The notes beneath the pieces are model-generated. The model saw nothing but the letters and a program-made list of their open reading frames with translations. It was not told the DNA's origin and searched no databases. A program made the translations under genes and the position numbers. Positions 23,892-34,004 of a stretch of DNA of 64,000 bases are shown here, in pieces (the stretch's first letter is position 1; each line of letters opens with the position of its first letter). Where the stretch lies: contig NZ_JAKIHP010000001.1 of the NCBI RefSeq assembly GCF_021608265.1, positions 310,001 through 374,000 of the forward strand, given 5' to 3'. This stretch comes from Flavobacterium wongokense (lineage in GTDB: Bacteria > Bacteroidota > Bacteroidia > Flavobacteriales > Flavobacteriaceae).

Positions 23892-26729
23892 ATGATTAGA
23901 AAAATACAAAAGGCAAGAAGTACATTATTGATGTCCTGCAGAGGAAAGTGCGTATGCATCATCGTATTGCTGTTGAGTTTAACCAATGGCTATGCACAGG
24001 ATTTGATTTATGCCCAGAATGGCGAAACCATTAAATGCAAAATCCAGAAAGTAGATGTGGGTTACGTTTCCTATAAGGATTTTGGCCTTCCCGATTCCCA
24101 AAAAAAATTCCTGCTCAAGGATCAAATCATCAGGATAAAATATTCTGATGGGCATGAAGAAAACTTCAAGGCAGAAAAGGAGACCATCACAGAAGAAACA
24201 CCCGTAAAACCAAAGGAAAATGTAGTCCTGGACTATGATGTCATTTATACCACAGAAAAGGAACAGTTAAAAGTCATAGTAAAGGAAGTTGATGAAAAAA
24301 GCATCAATTACTCTAAGGTAGGCGAAACCGGTGTTGATAAAATCGACATCTCGAAAGTACTGGCTATACGTTACAGCAATGGTTTTGAAGAATATTATGC
24401 CCTGCCGGAAACACTCAAGGAAACACTTATTGCAGAAAAGAAGGCCGACACCACAACTGTGGCGCTGGTCCGTAGAAGTGATTTGATAAAACTGCGCAAC
24501 GGAAACGAACTCAATGTAAGGGTTGTTGAGGTTGACGAAAACAATGTTAAATATGCCGATGTAGGCCAGTCGAATGCACAGGGCACTTCCATAGCCATAA
24601 ATGACATCCTCAAGATCACCTATGCCAACGGTTATGAGGAAGTTTATACGCAGTTTACCAAACCGAGCCTGACCGCTGAAGCACCTAAGGCAAAACCTGT
24701 TGCCGAAGCCAAAGTAAAAAAGGAAGCGAAAGAGAAAAAGAAACGTAAGGAAAAGGAAAAATCGAAACCGGAAATACAACCGGAAGCTGTAGCAGCCACT
24801 GAAGCCCGGGATGTATATACAATGCCGTATGACGAAGCCAGCAAAAAGCATCATTATACCGTAATGGAGGAAGCCTTAAAGGCACCTTCTGAAGTGCAAT
24901 ATTTGGAATTAACGAGAATGCAGTTCAAGAATTATCCGCAGGATATTTCCAATTTTAAAAATGTAATCGTTGTCGATTTAAGTCAAAATAAAATAAAAAG
25001 CTTCCCATTGGAGTTATTCGACCTGCAGGAACTCCGTTATGTATGGATGGACAACAACGAACTCCAGAATATTAAGGTTAAGGATATCGATAAGGTCAAA
25101 CAATCCAATATCCGCCTCATTTCGATGGAACACAACCGCCTTTCCAAATTCCCTTCTTTTGTCTTTGGATTAAACAACCTGGAAGAATTAAAGCTCAATG
25201 AAAATAAGATCAGCGAAGTTACTTTGGATAAAAACACAGACGTTACCAAGTCTAAAATAGAATTCATCGAACTCAAGAAAAATAAATTAGGGCAGCTGCC
25301 ATGGGCATTTGAAGAAATGCCTAAACTAATCAACCTGGATTTGTCGGGCAATAATATTAAAACCATTGAAAGCGACATCACAGGCTTTCAAGCATTGCAA
25401 AGCCTGAACCTGAGCAGTAATCCGTTAAAATCGATAGGGAAAAGCTTTTATAATCTGACCTCATTGGAGGAATTGAACCTCAATCAGACTTTGCTGACCA
25501 CCTTACCCGATTCCATTGGTAAACTTTCCAAATTAAAATCACTGGTATTGCCGGGTTCGTTTTACAGGTTCCCTTCTGAATTTGGAAAGCTAAAAAGGCT
25601 GAATGAGCTTTACATTAATAACGGCAGTCCCTTAAATGCATCAAACTATACCGGATTTCCTGCAGCCGTTTACGACTGTACCGGGCTTAAGACTTTGAGC
25701 ATTTCGGGAGTGAATCTTTATTCGGTTGGCCCGGACATCAGCAAGCTTAAAAGAATGGAAAGCCTCTACCTCAACGATTGCAAAATCAGCGAATGCAGTG
25801 GCCAAATTTTCTCGTTGCCCAATTTAAAGGTGCTGGATTTGAGCAACAACAAAATCAGCAAAATCGATTTCTCTTCCATGTCCAATTGGAGCCCGATTAA
25901 AACCCTCAACCTCGAAAATTCTTCCATTGATGTTGCGACAATACTGCTATTGAGGCGCAACCTGCCTTATGCAAAAATCAACTATTTTGATTCGGATTTT
26001 GGTTTGAATTTTTCCAGCCAGCCTTTGCCTGAGAAACTGCTTCCGGGCTTTAGGAAATTATTTGCCGCCTGCGACAAAAATGATCCTTCCGCCTATTATG
26101 AATTGGGTTCCTTCTTTAAGGACAACAAGGATTACGGATTGGCAGTTAAGGCATTCCGGGCTGTTGCCGAAAACCCTAAACTCGAAGGAACCGGTAAATC
26201 GATGGTATGTAAGTTAACCATAGCCGAAATATATGATGATGTAGACAATGTCAAACCCTACTCGTCACCTTACAAACGAAAAAAATATTCCGACTACACC
26301 GATTACCTCAATACCTCTTCCAACAACAAGGCGTATAAAATGTATTTGGAAATGAGTGACGTGTATCCGAAAGATGAGGTGGCGCGCAATGTAAAAAAGA
26401 AAGCCTGCGCAAGGGCCGCAATCATATCTAATGAAATTGCCGATAACCTGGTAAAAATATACGACTACAACAAAAGCGAGGTGGTCAGGCTGATAGGCGG
26501 TTCCGGAGACATGAAGAATGTAGCGGCTACCGGTGAGAAATTCATGAATGACAGTGCAGTGTATCAGGACCAGACCGGGATATTGATTGGTGGACTCGCA
26601 AATATCTTCGGAAAAGTTTCCTCATCCGTAAAGGACGACAAGGCGGAACGAATCAAAAAGGAAAATGAGCGCATCAAAGCCGAAATAGCAAGTTTAAGGA
26701 ATACAGCGGATGTACTGCTGGCAAAATAG
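23892..26729 (+). CDS. Secreted leucine-rich-repeat protein with three N-terminal repeat domains
   Basis: 945 residues. A signal peptide ends in LTNGYAQ (about residue 36); a start at the second Met (23931) would also give one. Three copies of a ~55-residue beta domain follow (about 37-92, 115-169 and 196-252), each of the form DLIY...NG...KI..V....V.Y.......I..I.Y.NG.EE. A Lys/Glu-rich linker (~262-300) leads to LRRs of the bacterial/plant-like type (~335-680, for example LINLDLSGNNIKTIESDI) and a helical, TPR-like C-terminus. It probably binds protein in the periplasm or on the surface. First gene of a six-gene operon; spacing to the next gene is 6 nt. Confidence 0.75.
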   Translation: MIRKIQKARSTLLMSCRGKCVCIIVLLLSLTNGYAQDLIYAQNGETIKCKIQKVDVGYVSYKDFGLPDSQKKFLLKDQIIRIKYSDGHEENFKAEKETITEETPVKPKENVVLDYDVIYTTEKEQLKVIVKEVDEKSINYSKVGETGVDKIDISKVLAIRYSNGFEEYYALPETLKETLIAEKKADTTTVALVRRSDLIKLRNGNELNVRVVEVDENNVKYADVGQSNAQGTSIAINDILKITYANGYEEVYTQFTKPSLTAEAPKAKPVAEAKVKKEAKEKKKRKEKEKSKPEIQPEAVAATEARDVYTMPYDEASKKHHYTVMEEALKAPSEVQYLELTRMQFKNYPQDISNFKNVIVVDLSQNKIKSFPLELFDLQELRYVWMDNNELQNIKVKDIDKVKQSNIRLISMEHNRLSKFPSFVFGLNNLEELKLNENKISEVTLDKNTDVTKSKIEFIELKKNKLGQLPWAFEEMPKLINLDLSGNNIKTIESDITGFQALQSLNLSSNPLKSIGKSFYNLTSLEELNLNQTLLTTLPDSIGKLSKLKSLVLPGSFYRFPSEFGKLKRLNELYINNGSPLNASNYTGFPAAVYDCTGLKTLSISGVNLYSVGPDISKLKRMESLYLNDCKISECSGQIFSLPNLKVLDLSNNKISKIDFSSMSNWSPIKTLNLENSSIDVATILLLRRNLPYAKINYFDSDFGLNFSSQPLPEKLLPGFRKLFAACDKNDPSAYYELGSFFKDNKDYGLAVKAFRAVAENPKLEGTGKSMVCKLTIAEIYDDVDNVKPYSSPYKRKKYSDYTDYLNTSSNNKAYKMYLEMSDVYPKDEVARNVKKKACARAAIISNEIADNLVKIYDYNKSEVVRLIGGSGDMKNVAATGEKFMNDSAVYQDQTGILIGGLANIFGKVSSSVKDDKAERIKKENERIKAEIASLRNTADVLLAK

Positions 26730-26735
26730 AATCGT

Positions 26736-28106
26736 ATGAAATTGAATTTACCTATAAAGCTGATTATAATAGTGGCATTGATGTCATTGTCAAAAGGATA
26801 TTCCCAGAAAGATTGTTATCCTGACTGTAATATAAAAATGGAAGAAGTTAAAAGCATGAGGAATCCAACCATAACAGGAGTGTTACCCGAGTGCAAACAA
26901 GAAATCCAGGACAGACTAAACCAGTACGCACAAGAAGATGCAAACAGTGCTAAACAGTTACGAAATGTTGCGTGTTCGTATGCCAGCGGATGGGTGGAAA
27001 AAAGTCCTGGCGCATGTAATGCCGGAGGACCTCCTCCCTGCTGTCCGATTGATCATTGGTATAAATCAGGAAATGCCTGGGATGCTTATGTGGCGCAAAA
27101 CAAGGAAGTTTATGACAGGAGGAAAAAACAATGTGATGACATTAACAACGCTTGCATAAAAGACCGTGATGATCAAATAAAAGCTGAAAATGAAAAAAGG
27201 GAACAATTAGCACAACAACAGCAACAGGAAGCGCAGGCTAGAGCCGATGCGCAGGCAGAGGCCTGGAAGCAACAACAGGAAGCAGAGCGATTGAGATTGG
27301 AAGAGGCGGCACGACAGGCTGAACTTGCAAGGCTTGAGTTTATAGCTGAACAGCAAAGGATACAGGATCAGTTGAATACCAATGATTCCGTATTCAAAGA
27401 TGCAATGAATCAAAACAATGCAGAGACACAGGCTAAGTTGGATGAATTTGACAAAAACAGTGGTTTAGGTGATATTGAGAATGATGATAGCAAAGGGTTT
27501 GCGGAAAACCTCTTAAATTCGGTGAATACGGAAAATGAAGGAGACAGTGCTTTTGGGACAGACAGTATTTTGAATAGCAAATATGCATTGGAAACCAGTG
27601 GTACATCTATTGGCAATGCAATCGAAGAATATACCACCAAAGTAGTTGATTATGCTAAAGAGAAAATTTCTGAAGTCAGTCCTCTTTTTGACAACGTCAA
27701 TAAGGTTTATGATGCTATAGAAAGTTATCAATCAAATCTAAATGTTTTCAATAGATCAAATGGTGGAATAAAAAAAGAAGATGTTGATTTAATTTTTTCC
27801 TTTTATCCGAATTCACTAGCTAACGAACATCGCCAACAAAAACAACACGAAGCCATAGATTTGGGGGATGGCATTTCAAATGTTACAACTGCTATAGGGA
27901 GTGGCAGTGATGAAGATATACAAAATGAAGCCAATAAGTTCACTTCATATTTTACCGACACACCAAAAGTAGAAAGCAAGCCCTTAACTGCAAATGATTA
28001 TAAGGTTGCAGCGAGAGCGTTTGTAGGCGGCGCATTGTTTATTGCTGCCGGAGGACCAGCCTGGGTGGCTATTGGAGGAGCAGCGTGGTATGTTTTTAAA
28101 AACTAA
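26736..28106 (+). CDS. Secreted Cys-rich coiled-coil protein with hydrophobic C-terminal tail
   Basis: 456 residues, not recognised. Signal peptide MKLNLPIKLIIIVALMSLSKGYSQ; a Cys-rich head (KDCYPDCN, GPPPCCPIDHW) to about residue 145; a Gln/Ala/Glu-rich coiled coil (~145-215); a variable middle; and a final Gly/Ala-rich hydrophobic stretch (AARAFVGGALFIAAGGPAWV and beyond) ending in KN. The tail could insert in a membrane, like the hydrophobic hairpin of some pore-formers, or anchor the protein. Six nt after the LRR gene; tightly followed by the next gene. Confidence 0.65.
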   Translation: MKLNLPIKLIIIVALMSLSKGYSQKDCYPDCNIKMEEVKSMRNPTITGVLPECKQEIQDRLNQYAQEDANSAKQLRNVACSYASGWVEKSPGACNAGGPPPCCPIDHWYKSGNAWDAYVAQNKEVYDRRKKQCDDINNACIKDRDDQIKAENEKREQLAQQQQQEAQARADAQAEAWKQQQEAERLRLEEAARQAELARLEFIAEQQRIQDQLNTNDSVFKDAMNQNNAETQAKLDEFDKNSGLGDIENDDSKGFAENLLNSVNTENEGDSAFGTDSILNSKYALETSGTSIGNAIEEYTTKVVDYAKEKISEVSPLFDNVNKVYDAIESYQSNLNVFNRSNGGIKKEDVDLIFSFYPNSLANEHRQQKQHEAIDLGDGISNVTTAIGSGSDEDIQNEANKFTSYFTDTPKVESKPLTANDYKVAARAFVGGALFIAAGGPAWVAIGGAAWYVFKN

Positions 28107-28116
28107 TATTCTAAAG

Positions 28117-28908
28117 ATGGATAAATCTAAAATACATATTTATTTACTGATTGTATTGGTATCTTTTGTCACTATCTCTTTTAAAAATGTTGATGGTTAT
28201 AAATATAAAGCCTATAAAATCCCTGCCTCAAAAATTAGGTTGACTTCATTTTATGTAAACGATTTTGATCAGGTATTGGCGCCCATCGGCGGTGGAATCT
28301 ATCTGATTAAAGAGAAAAACTGGTTTCTGCCTCCTTCGAAGGATTATTATTTCACATCCTTTGCTACCAACTTATCGGATTCTTCCTTTTTTGTATTTGG
28401 AAATACTCCTGACGCGTCAAAACTTTACTATATAAAAATTGAGGAAAAACAACCGATTCAACGATATGCTTTAGCCGAATTGGATTTGGGCAAATACAAC
28501 ATCATTTATAAAAGCAATATTGGTTATGTATGGGGCGTCGGAAAGAAAAAAAGCAAAATTGGAATGGTCACCGATAAAGGAATAAAATGGATTTTTGAAA
28601 TAGAAGGTGTTATAAACCAGGTTCAGGTGAATGACAAATCAGAAGTTTTTTTTAGTATGGGAAATACTATCTATAACATAGCCAAGCAAAAAAAGGTGTT
28701 AGCTCTTGCCAGTAAAATATACGGTTTCGATTTTAATGACGAAGGTAAATTAGTGGTCAGTTACAACGAAGGCATAGGCATTAAAGATGGTGATTACATT
28801 GATATCGTTGCAACCGGTGCAGAAGGCCTGGTACAGTTTAAAAATAAAAAAATATATGTGTTGCCCCAAAATGGCCAATTCCTTTATGAGTTTTACCAAA
28901 GCATTTAA
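28117..28908 (+). CDS. Secreted or membrane-anchored propeller-like protein, unknown function
   Basis: 263 residues from the chosen ATG, which opens a hydrophobic export or anchor segment (MDKSKIHIYLLIVLVSFVTIS); a longer frame begins at 28042 inside the previous gene and is not credible. The rest is beta-rich with a repeating strand pattern (GGGIYLIKEKNWFLPPS, SNIGYVWGVGKKKSKIGMVT, DEGKLVVSYNEGIGI, KNKKIYVLPQNGQFLYEF) that suggests a WD/NHL-like propeller. No enzyme motif seen. Confidence 0.6.
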   Translation: MDKSKIHIYLLIVLVSFVTISFKNVDGYKYKAYKIPASKIRLTSFYVNDFDQVLAPIGGGIYLIKEKNWFLPPSKDYYFTSFATNLSDSSFFVFGNTPDASKLYYIKIEEKQPIQRYALAELDLGKYNIIYKSNIGYVWGVGKKKSKIGMVTDKGIKWIFEIEGVINQVQVNDKSEVFFSMGNTIYNIAKQKKVLALASKIYGFDFNDEGKLVVSYNEGIGIKDGDYIDIVATGAEGLVQFKNKKIYVLPQNGQFLYEFYQSI

Positions 28909-28946
28909 AAAATCAGTTTAAAACAAGAAAAATAACACCTAACAAT

Positions 28947-30101
28947 ATGAAAACTTTTTACACCCTAACGATCCTGTTTTTCAGTTTTACAAAACTAGCC
29001 GCGCAAGACGTGATTTATTTTACCGGAGGAACCAAAATTCCCGGCAAAATCACCGAAATCCTGCCCGATAAAGTAAAATTTAAAAATCTTGCCAACCCAA
29101 ACGGGCCCATTTACAGCCGTAATACCAGCAGTGTGCAGGTAGCTTTCAATTCAACTGGTGATTATTTGGTTTTTTCACAAGCCAAACCTTCTTCAGATAA
29201 AGAAAAGGAGGATTTTATGAATGGCGGTTCCAAAGCGCGGAATTACGACATCATCATCGATAAGAATGGCGCTATCTTACCGGTCAGCATCAACGATGAA
29301 AGCGAAGGCGAATTGGTAGCCAACAACAACGGAAAAGATGTGATCTTCCCCAAAAAGGATTTGGTTTTCCTAATCAGGAAAAATGGAAACCATCAGATTT
29401 TTTCGGGTACTGATGAAGCATTGCCTTATCTGTCGATTGACAAACCCAAAATCAACATGATCCTGACACAGGGTTCACCAAAAGAGACAGCCAGTGAAAC
29501 TCCGTCTGCAGCTCCACAAAGACAGGCTGAAACTGAAGAGCGAAAAGTGGAAGAGGTAAAACCGGCCGTTGCCCATGATGACAATGATTATGTTGTTCCC
29601 GACATGGCGCTTTATGGGTCAAAAGCTTTGCAGAAAACCAATGAGTTTGCAGGCTATTTACAAACAATAACATCCATAAATACCAAACGTGAAGCCGCTA
29701 CCAAAAGCATCAATATGGCTTGCGGATTGTTTTTGACAGAAGATGCCAGGGTCGAAGTTTCCAATATCAGGACTGATACCAAAAACAAATACAAGATACG
29801 CGACTATCTGAACCGCTTGTTGATAAAAAGTGGCCAGTATGACAAGCTAATCATCGAGTACGCCAACATCAGCTATGCTTCCAAATTCAAAAAAGGACCA
29901 GACGGCAATTATTATGGTTCGGTGACTTTCGTGCAAAAATTCCAAGGGTTTGTTGATGGCAATCTTGTTTACGGAGACCAGACCAAACGAAACATGACCG
30001 TGGTCTTAAAGCATTACGAAAAGGCAGTCAACGGCGAAAATGTTTCGGGTTGGGATGTGTTTTTGGACGACATAGGAGTGGTTGAAACAAAAAAACTATA
30101 A
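28947..30101 (+). CDS. Secreted protein with two copies of the operon's repeat domain
   Basis: 384 residues, signal peptide MKTFYTLTILFFSFTKLAAQ. The first ~50 mature residues (DVIYFTGGTKIPGKITEILP...) match the N-terminal domain of the LRR protein at the start of the operon. A second, weaker copy follows (YDIIIDKNGAILPVSI ... LVFLIRKNGNHQIF). A low-complexity linker (~165-205) leads to a C-terminal alpha/beta domain with IREYLN-like text (KYKIRDYLNRLLIKSG) and a strand-rich end. Function unknown; the shared domain suggests assembly with the LRR protein. Confidence 0.65.
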   Translation: MKTFYTLTILFFSFTKLAAQDVIYFTGGTKIPGKITEILPDKVKFKNLANPNGPIYSRNTSSVQVAFNSTGDYLVFSQAKPSSDKEKEDFMNGGSKARNYDIIIDKNGAILPVSINDESEGELVANNNGKDVIFPKKDLVFLIRKNGNHQIFSGTDEALPYLSIDKPKINMILTQGSPKETASETPSAAPQRQAETEERKVEEVKPAVAHDDNDYVVPDMALYGSKALQKTNEFAGYLQTITSINTKREAATKSINMACGLFLTEDARVEVSNIRTDTKNKYKIRDYLNRLLIKSGQYDKLIIEYANISYASKFKKGPDGNYYGSVTFVQKFQGFVDGNLVYGDQTKRNMTVVLKHYEKAVNGENVSGWDVFLDDIGVVETKKL

Positions 30102-30112
30102 TAACAGCAACG

Positions 30113-30928
30113 ATGCTCAAGAAACATTTTCAAATCCTTTTGATGCTGATTCCATTATGTGGTTTTGCGCAGGCATTTGAAACGGAATTTGAAACCAATT
30201 TTGCCTGGGAAGTCAAACAGGTCGACGAATTCATCGAGCGGTTCAATGATGCCGACCATACGCTGATTAAGGATTATAATAAAAAGTTCACCAAGTCGCC
30301 CTTAACAAGGGAAGCATTGATCAAAAGCCTTTTTGACAGCAAACGAAGTGACTGGAATTATGAGGAGGTGATGACGTTCATTACCCAGGTCACCAACGAA
30401 GAAGATCCCGAATACCTGGATTTTAACAATGAAAATTGGTATGCCAAAGTATCCTGCAACCTGAAATGGAAAGGAAAACTGCAAAAAGCCGTTTTGAAAC
30501 TCAACATCCGGAACCTGGCAAATGGTGGCTGTAAATGGGTGCTGACGGACATTGAGGCTGATTTTTTAAAATTAAAGAATCCTGACGGAACAAAAGTAGT
30601 TGTTGTGCAGCCTCAAATTGCCACACCTACAGATTTTAGGAAATTCCTGAACCCGATAAGCCATACCAATGATTTTCTTGAAATAGACAAGATATCAGAA
30701 GATGCCGCAGATTTGGGGTATTATGTTGACAAATCTGAAAAATACAGCGACAGCATGTGTTTGTTCATAGCGGAATGCAGGCAGAACAACATCAAAATAT
30801 TACATGCAAATTCTATTGTCTATACTTTTTCCCAGATTAAAGGCTGGCAGATCGAAATCAGGCAGTTCAACAGGCAGTCGAGAAATTCAGGCTGGCTGAT
30901 TAGTAAATTAATAAAAACCCCTATATAA
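30113..30928 (+). CDS. Secreted protein of unknown function
   Basis: 271 residues with a signal peptide (MLKKHFQILLMLIPLCGFAQ). The N-terminal half reads as a helical NTF2-like or cystatin-like region (VDEFIERFNDADHTLIKDYN ... CNLKWKGKLQKAVLKLNIRN). The C-terminal half has AECRQNNIKILHANSIVYTF and GWQIEIRQFNRQSRNSGWLI. No catalytic motif. Gaps of 11 nt before and 7 nt after place it firmly in the operon. Confidence 0.6.
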   Translation: MLKKHFQILLMLIPLCGFAQAFETEFETNFAWEVKQVDEFIERFNDADHTLIKDYNKKFTKSPLTREALIKSLFDSKRSDWNYEEVMTFITQVTNEEDPEYLDFNNENWYAKVSCNLKWKGKLQKAVLKLNIRNLANGGCKWVLTDIEADFLKLKNPDGTKVVVVQPQIATPTDFRKFLNPISHTNDFLEIDKISEDAADLGYYVDKSEKYSDSMCLFIAECRQNNIKILHANSIVYTFSQIKGWQIEIRQFNRQSRNSGWLISKLIKTPI

Positions 30929-30935
30929 AAAACCT

Positions 30936-33900
30936 ATGTTTCCAAGAATACCACTTAGCAAAACCATTAGTAACACAATCCTTGTATGTTGTGTTCTCTT
31001 ACTTTCAATTGATAAGGGTTATGCCCAAAGCACCACTGTTGATAGCAGCGCAACTGCTACGGCCTCAATGGATATGGACAACATAGTGACCTTAAAGGAT
31101 GGTAAGGAAATAAGTTACCAGGCTCAGGCCACGATTGAGAGCTTACAGAACTTATTGAATTATGTTACCTTTTCGGATAATGCGCCGAGTGAACTGGCTG
31201 AAGTATTGGCCAATAGTTATAAACCCTCGCGTAATCGTGTTTTCTACGATAGTAAAATCATCATTGAAGACGATTTGAATCCGGCTTCGGGATTGGGCAA
31301 TACCAAAGACAGCTTTGCCGAAAACTACCTGAATGACCTTGATTTACAGTACGAAAAAACCACCGATGCAACCATCACGTTTTCAAACATTACCGTTTCG
31401 AATGTTAAAAAGAAGGATTATATTTTTGTAAAAGTGCGGTTTGATTCCAATTTCGGAAGCAAATACAAGCCGAATGACACTCCGTATGCAACAAGGCAGC
31501 GTGAAGCATTGATAAGGATGGATAAAACGGGAGCTACAAAATGGGAAGCGCTGATCATGGCGATTAGTTTTTATAATCCACAAAACCCTATTGAAGGCAC
31601 AGACAATAACATGCAGATTGCAACCGATGCAACTTTGACCGCAAGCGTTGTATCGCAGGAGGATTTTGAAAAGGAAAAACTGGACTTCATAAGATTGCGC
31701 CAGGAAGAAGAAAAAAGGCGCATCGCGATATTCAATGAATATATGAATTTGGGTAGTGCCTATTCCAACAACAAGCAATATAAGGAAGCCCTGGGGTTGT
31801 ATGAAAAAGCCAAAGAACTGCAGCCACTCGTTCCTTCACTCGACAAGCGCATCATCGACACCAAAAAACTGATGGAGGAAAATACCTTTGAGAATTTTAA
31901 AATCAAGGGAGATAAGGCAAAAAGCGAAAGAAGGTTTAATGACGCCATACTTTTTTACAATCAGGCAATACTTCTGAAACCCGACCAGGCAAATGCCATG
32001 CAGGCCGATTTGAGCCTGTTGACGCAAAAGCTGGCGATAATAGCTTTGCCCAATAACAAACTGCAGTCTGGTGATTTTGAAGGTGCAATTGAGGAATGCG
32101 ACAGGGTTTTAAAAGAACACAAAAAAGAGAAAAACGAATTCCCGGAGCTTTTCTTCATCAAGGGAAATGCTTATATCAAATTGGGCGAAAAGACCAATGA
32201 CAAGGATAATTTTGAGAAGGCATTAGAAAACTATAATGTGGCATTAACCTATTTCCCCAATTATAAGGATGCACGTTTGGCAAGGGTTGATTATTTTGTC
32301 AACAGGAACAACAATATCGTAAGTGCCATTACCGATTATGATGTTTTGGCGACCAATGAACTGGATGACTCTCCAGACAAACCGATGTTTTTTGTCAAGA
32401 AAGCCAAGCTCAAAGATCGCATATCCAATTCGAGCGGAGCTCTTGGTGATTATGACAAGGCTATTGCATTGAGCCCCAACAACGCAAGCATTTATTTTGA
32501 TAAAGCGGAATACCAATACCGCCTGCAGCTTTATCCTTCGGCTCAGGGTAATTTTGACATGGCAATCAAACTCAAACCCGACTACGCCCTTGCCTATTAT
32601 TACAGAGGACTGAATAACTTTAATTTAAAAAATATCCCGGCTGCGGGTAAGGATTTTGCAACGGCTGAATCGATAAGCTTATCGAAAGATCAGATTGCAG
32701 CAATCGAGTCGATAAGCAATGACTTCTTTTTGAAGGCAGAAGAATTCCTGCATTCACATGACTTTATTAAAGCAGACAATTTATACAATGAAGCTTTGGA
32801 AATCAGAAAGTGCAATGCAAAAGCGCTGCATGGCAAAGCCGAAATATTACTCATCAGAGGCACTGAATTGAGGAATAAAAATTCGGAATCGGGAACCGAT
32901 GATTTTAAACAATCCATTGCATTGAATAAAAGGGCAATTGAATGTGACCCTAAGTTTTCCGATGCTTTTTTCAAGGAAGGACTGGCTCATAACAAACTTC
33001 TTGAACATGATCTTGCCGTAATTTCCTTTTCAAATGCCATTAAATCGGACAACGACAACACAGAAGCTTATTTTGAAAGAGGCAATACATACCAGATACA
33101 AAAAGACTATGCCAATGCAAATCAGAATTACAATCAGTTACTACAGCTGCTCCAATCAAGGCTCGAATTGGATGCTTATAAAAATGACAAATTATTGATG
33201 AGGAAGCTCAACGCCGACTTATCGCGGTCTTTTGAAATGAAGGGACAGTCGCAATACTTCCTGAAGGAATATCCTAGTGCGATTCTAACGCTGGACAAGG
33301 CAGTCGATCTTAACAAAAACAACCACAATGCCATATATTATCGAGGTTTAGCTTATTATGAATCCAACGAAATCACTAAAGCCATAAAAAATTTCCAGGA
33401 AGCCTATGGTTTCAGCCCACAGTTAAAATATTATTACAATTCCGCTAAAGCGAATTTTAAAAATGCCAACTACAAACTTTCCATAGCCGATTTTTCTACA
33501 GTAATCCGAGCTGATAGTACAGATGTTTTTTCGGATAAATATTATCTGAGAGGATTGAGCCTTTATAAAAACAAACAGTACAAAGAAGCTGTAAACGATT
33601 TTGAAAAATACAGCAAAACAGAATCTTCGAAAACCAATTCATCGTTTTATGTGTTTTATGGTTTATGCCAATTATTCATTGGCCAGGATTCGCCTGCAGA
33701 AGACAACTTCAACAGGGCTTTGACTTTAGATGCCAAAAATGGTTGGGCATTATTTGGGTTGGGTTGCTCAAATGCTAAGGCAGGGCAATATGATATGGCA
33801 ATCGATCTGATTGAAAAAGCCTTTGCTACCAAATCCTTCAAAAAAAATGACATTGAGGAAGAAGAGGATTCTTTTTTGGCACAATTAAATAAGGTAAACG

Positions 33901-33953
33901 CCAACAAAATTAAATACAACGAGCTCAAGGAAAAATACCTGCCCAAAAAATAA
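30936..33953 (+). CDS. Secreted TPR-repeat protein (1005 aa)
   Basis: A signal peptide ends in SIDKGYAQ. The first ~230 mature residues are a mixed domain (NAPSELAEVLANSYKPSRNRVFY, VKVRFDSNFGSKYKP, MAISFYNPQNPI); from about residue 265 to the end a long run of tetratricopeptide repeats is visible (for example LGSAYSNNKQYKEALGLYEKAKELQP, KPDYALAYYYRGLNNFNLKN, ALFGLGCSNAKAGQYDMAIDLIEKA). TPR arrays bind proteins, so this is probably the scaffold of the operon. Last gene; a terminator follows. Confidence 0.8.
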   Translation: MFPRIPLSKTISNTILVCCVLLLSIDKGYAQSTTVDSSATATASMDMDNIVTLKDGKEISYQAQATIESLQNLLNYVTFSDNAPSELAEVLANSYKPSRNRVFYDSKIIIEDDLNPASGLGNTKDSFAENYLNDLDLQYEKTTDATITFSNITVSNVKKKDYIFVKVRFDSNFGSKYKPNDTPYATRQREALIRMDKTGATKWEALIMAISFYNPQNPIEGTDNNMQIATDATLTASVVSQEDFEKEKLDFIRLRQEEEKRRIAIFNEYMNLGSAYSNNKQYKEALGLYEKAKELQPLVPSLDKRIIDTKKLMEENTFENFKIKGDKAKSERRFNDAILFYNQAILLKPDQANAMQADLSLLTQKLAIIALPNNKLQSGDFEGAIEECDRVLKEHKKEKNEFPELFFIKGNAYIKLGEKTNDKDNFEKALENYNVALTYFPNYKDARLARVDYFVNRNNNIVSAITDYDVLATNELDDSPDKPMFFVKKAKLKDRISNSSGALGDYDKAIALSPNNASIYFDKAEYQYRLQLYPSAQGNFDMAIKLKPDYALAYYYRGLNNFNLKNIPAAGKDFATAESISLSKDQIAAIESISNDFFLKAEEFLHSHDFIKADNLYNEALEIRKCNAKALHGKAEILLIRGTELRNKNSESGTDDFKQSIALNKRAIECDPKFSDAFFKEGLAHNKLLEHDLAVISFSNAIKSDNDNTEAYFERGNTYQIQKDYANANQNYNQLLQLLQSRLELDAYKNDKLLMRKLNADLSRSFEMKGQSQYFLKEYPSAILTLDKAVDLNKNNHNAIYYRGLAYYESNEITKAIKNFQEAYGFSPQLKYYYNSAKANFKNANYKLSIADFSTVIRADSTDVFSDKYYLRGLSLYKNKQYKEAVNDFEKYSKTESSKTNSSFYVFYGLCQLFIGQDSPAEDNFNRALTLDAKNGWALFGLGCSNAKAGQYDMAIDLIEKAFATKSFKKNDIEEEEDSFLAQLNKVNANKIKYNELKEKYLPKK

Positions 33954-33968
33954 AACCGGTGCGCATAA

Positions 33969-33998
33969 AAAAACTCCAACATTGCTGTTGGAGTTTTT
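33969..33998. terminator. Bidirectional terminator between the TPR gene and tRNA-fMet
   Basis: AAAAACTCCAAC (33969-33980) / GTTGGAGTTTTT (33987-33998), 12-bp stem, 6-nt loop, T-rich on both strands. It ends the plus-strand operon and the minus-strand tRNA transcript. Confidence 0.85.
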
Positions 33999-34004
33999 CT
34001 TTAG

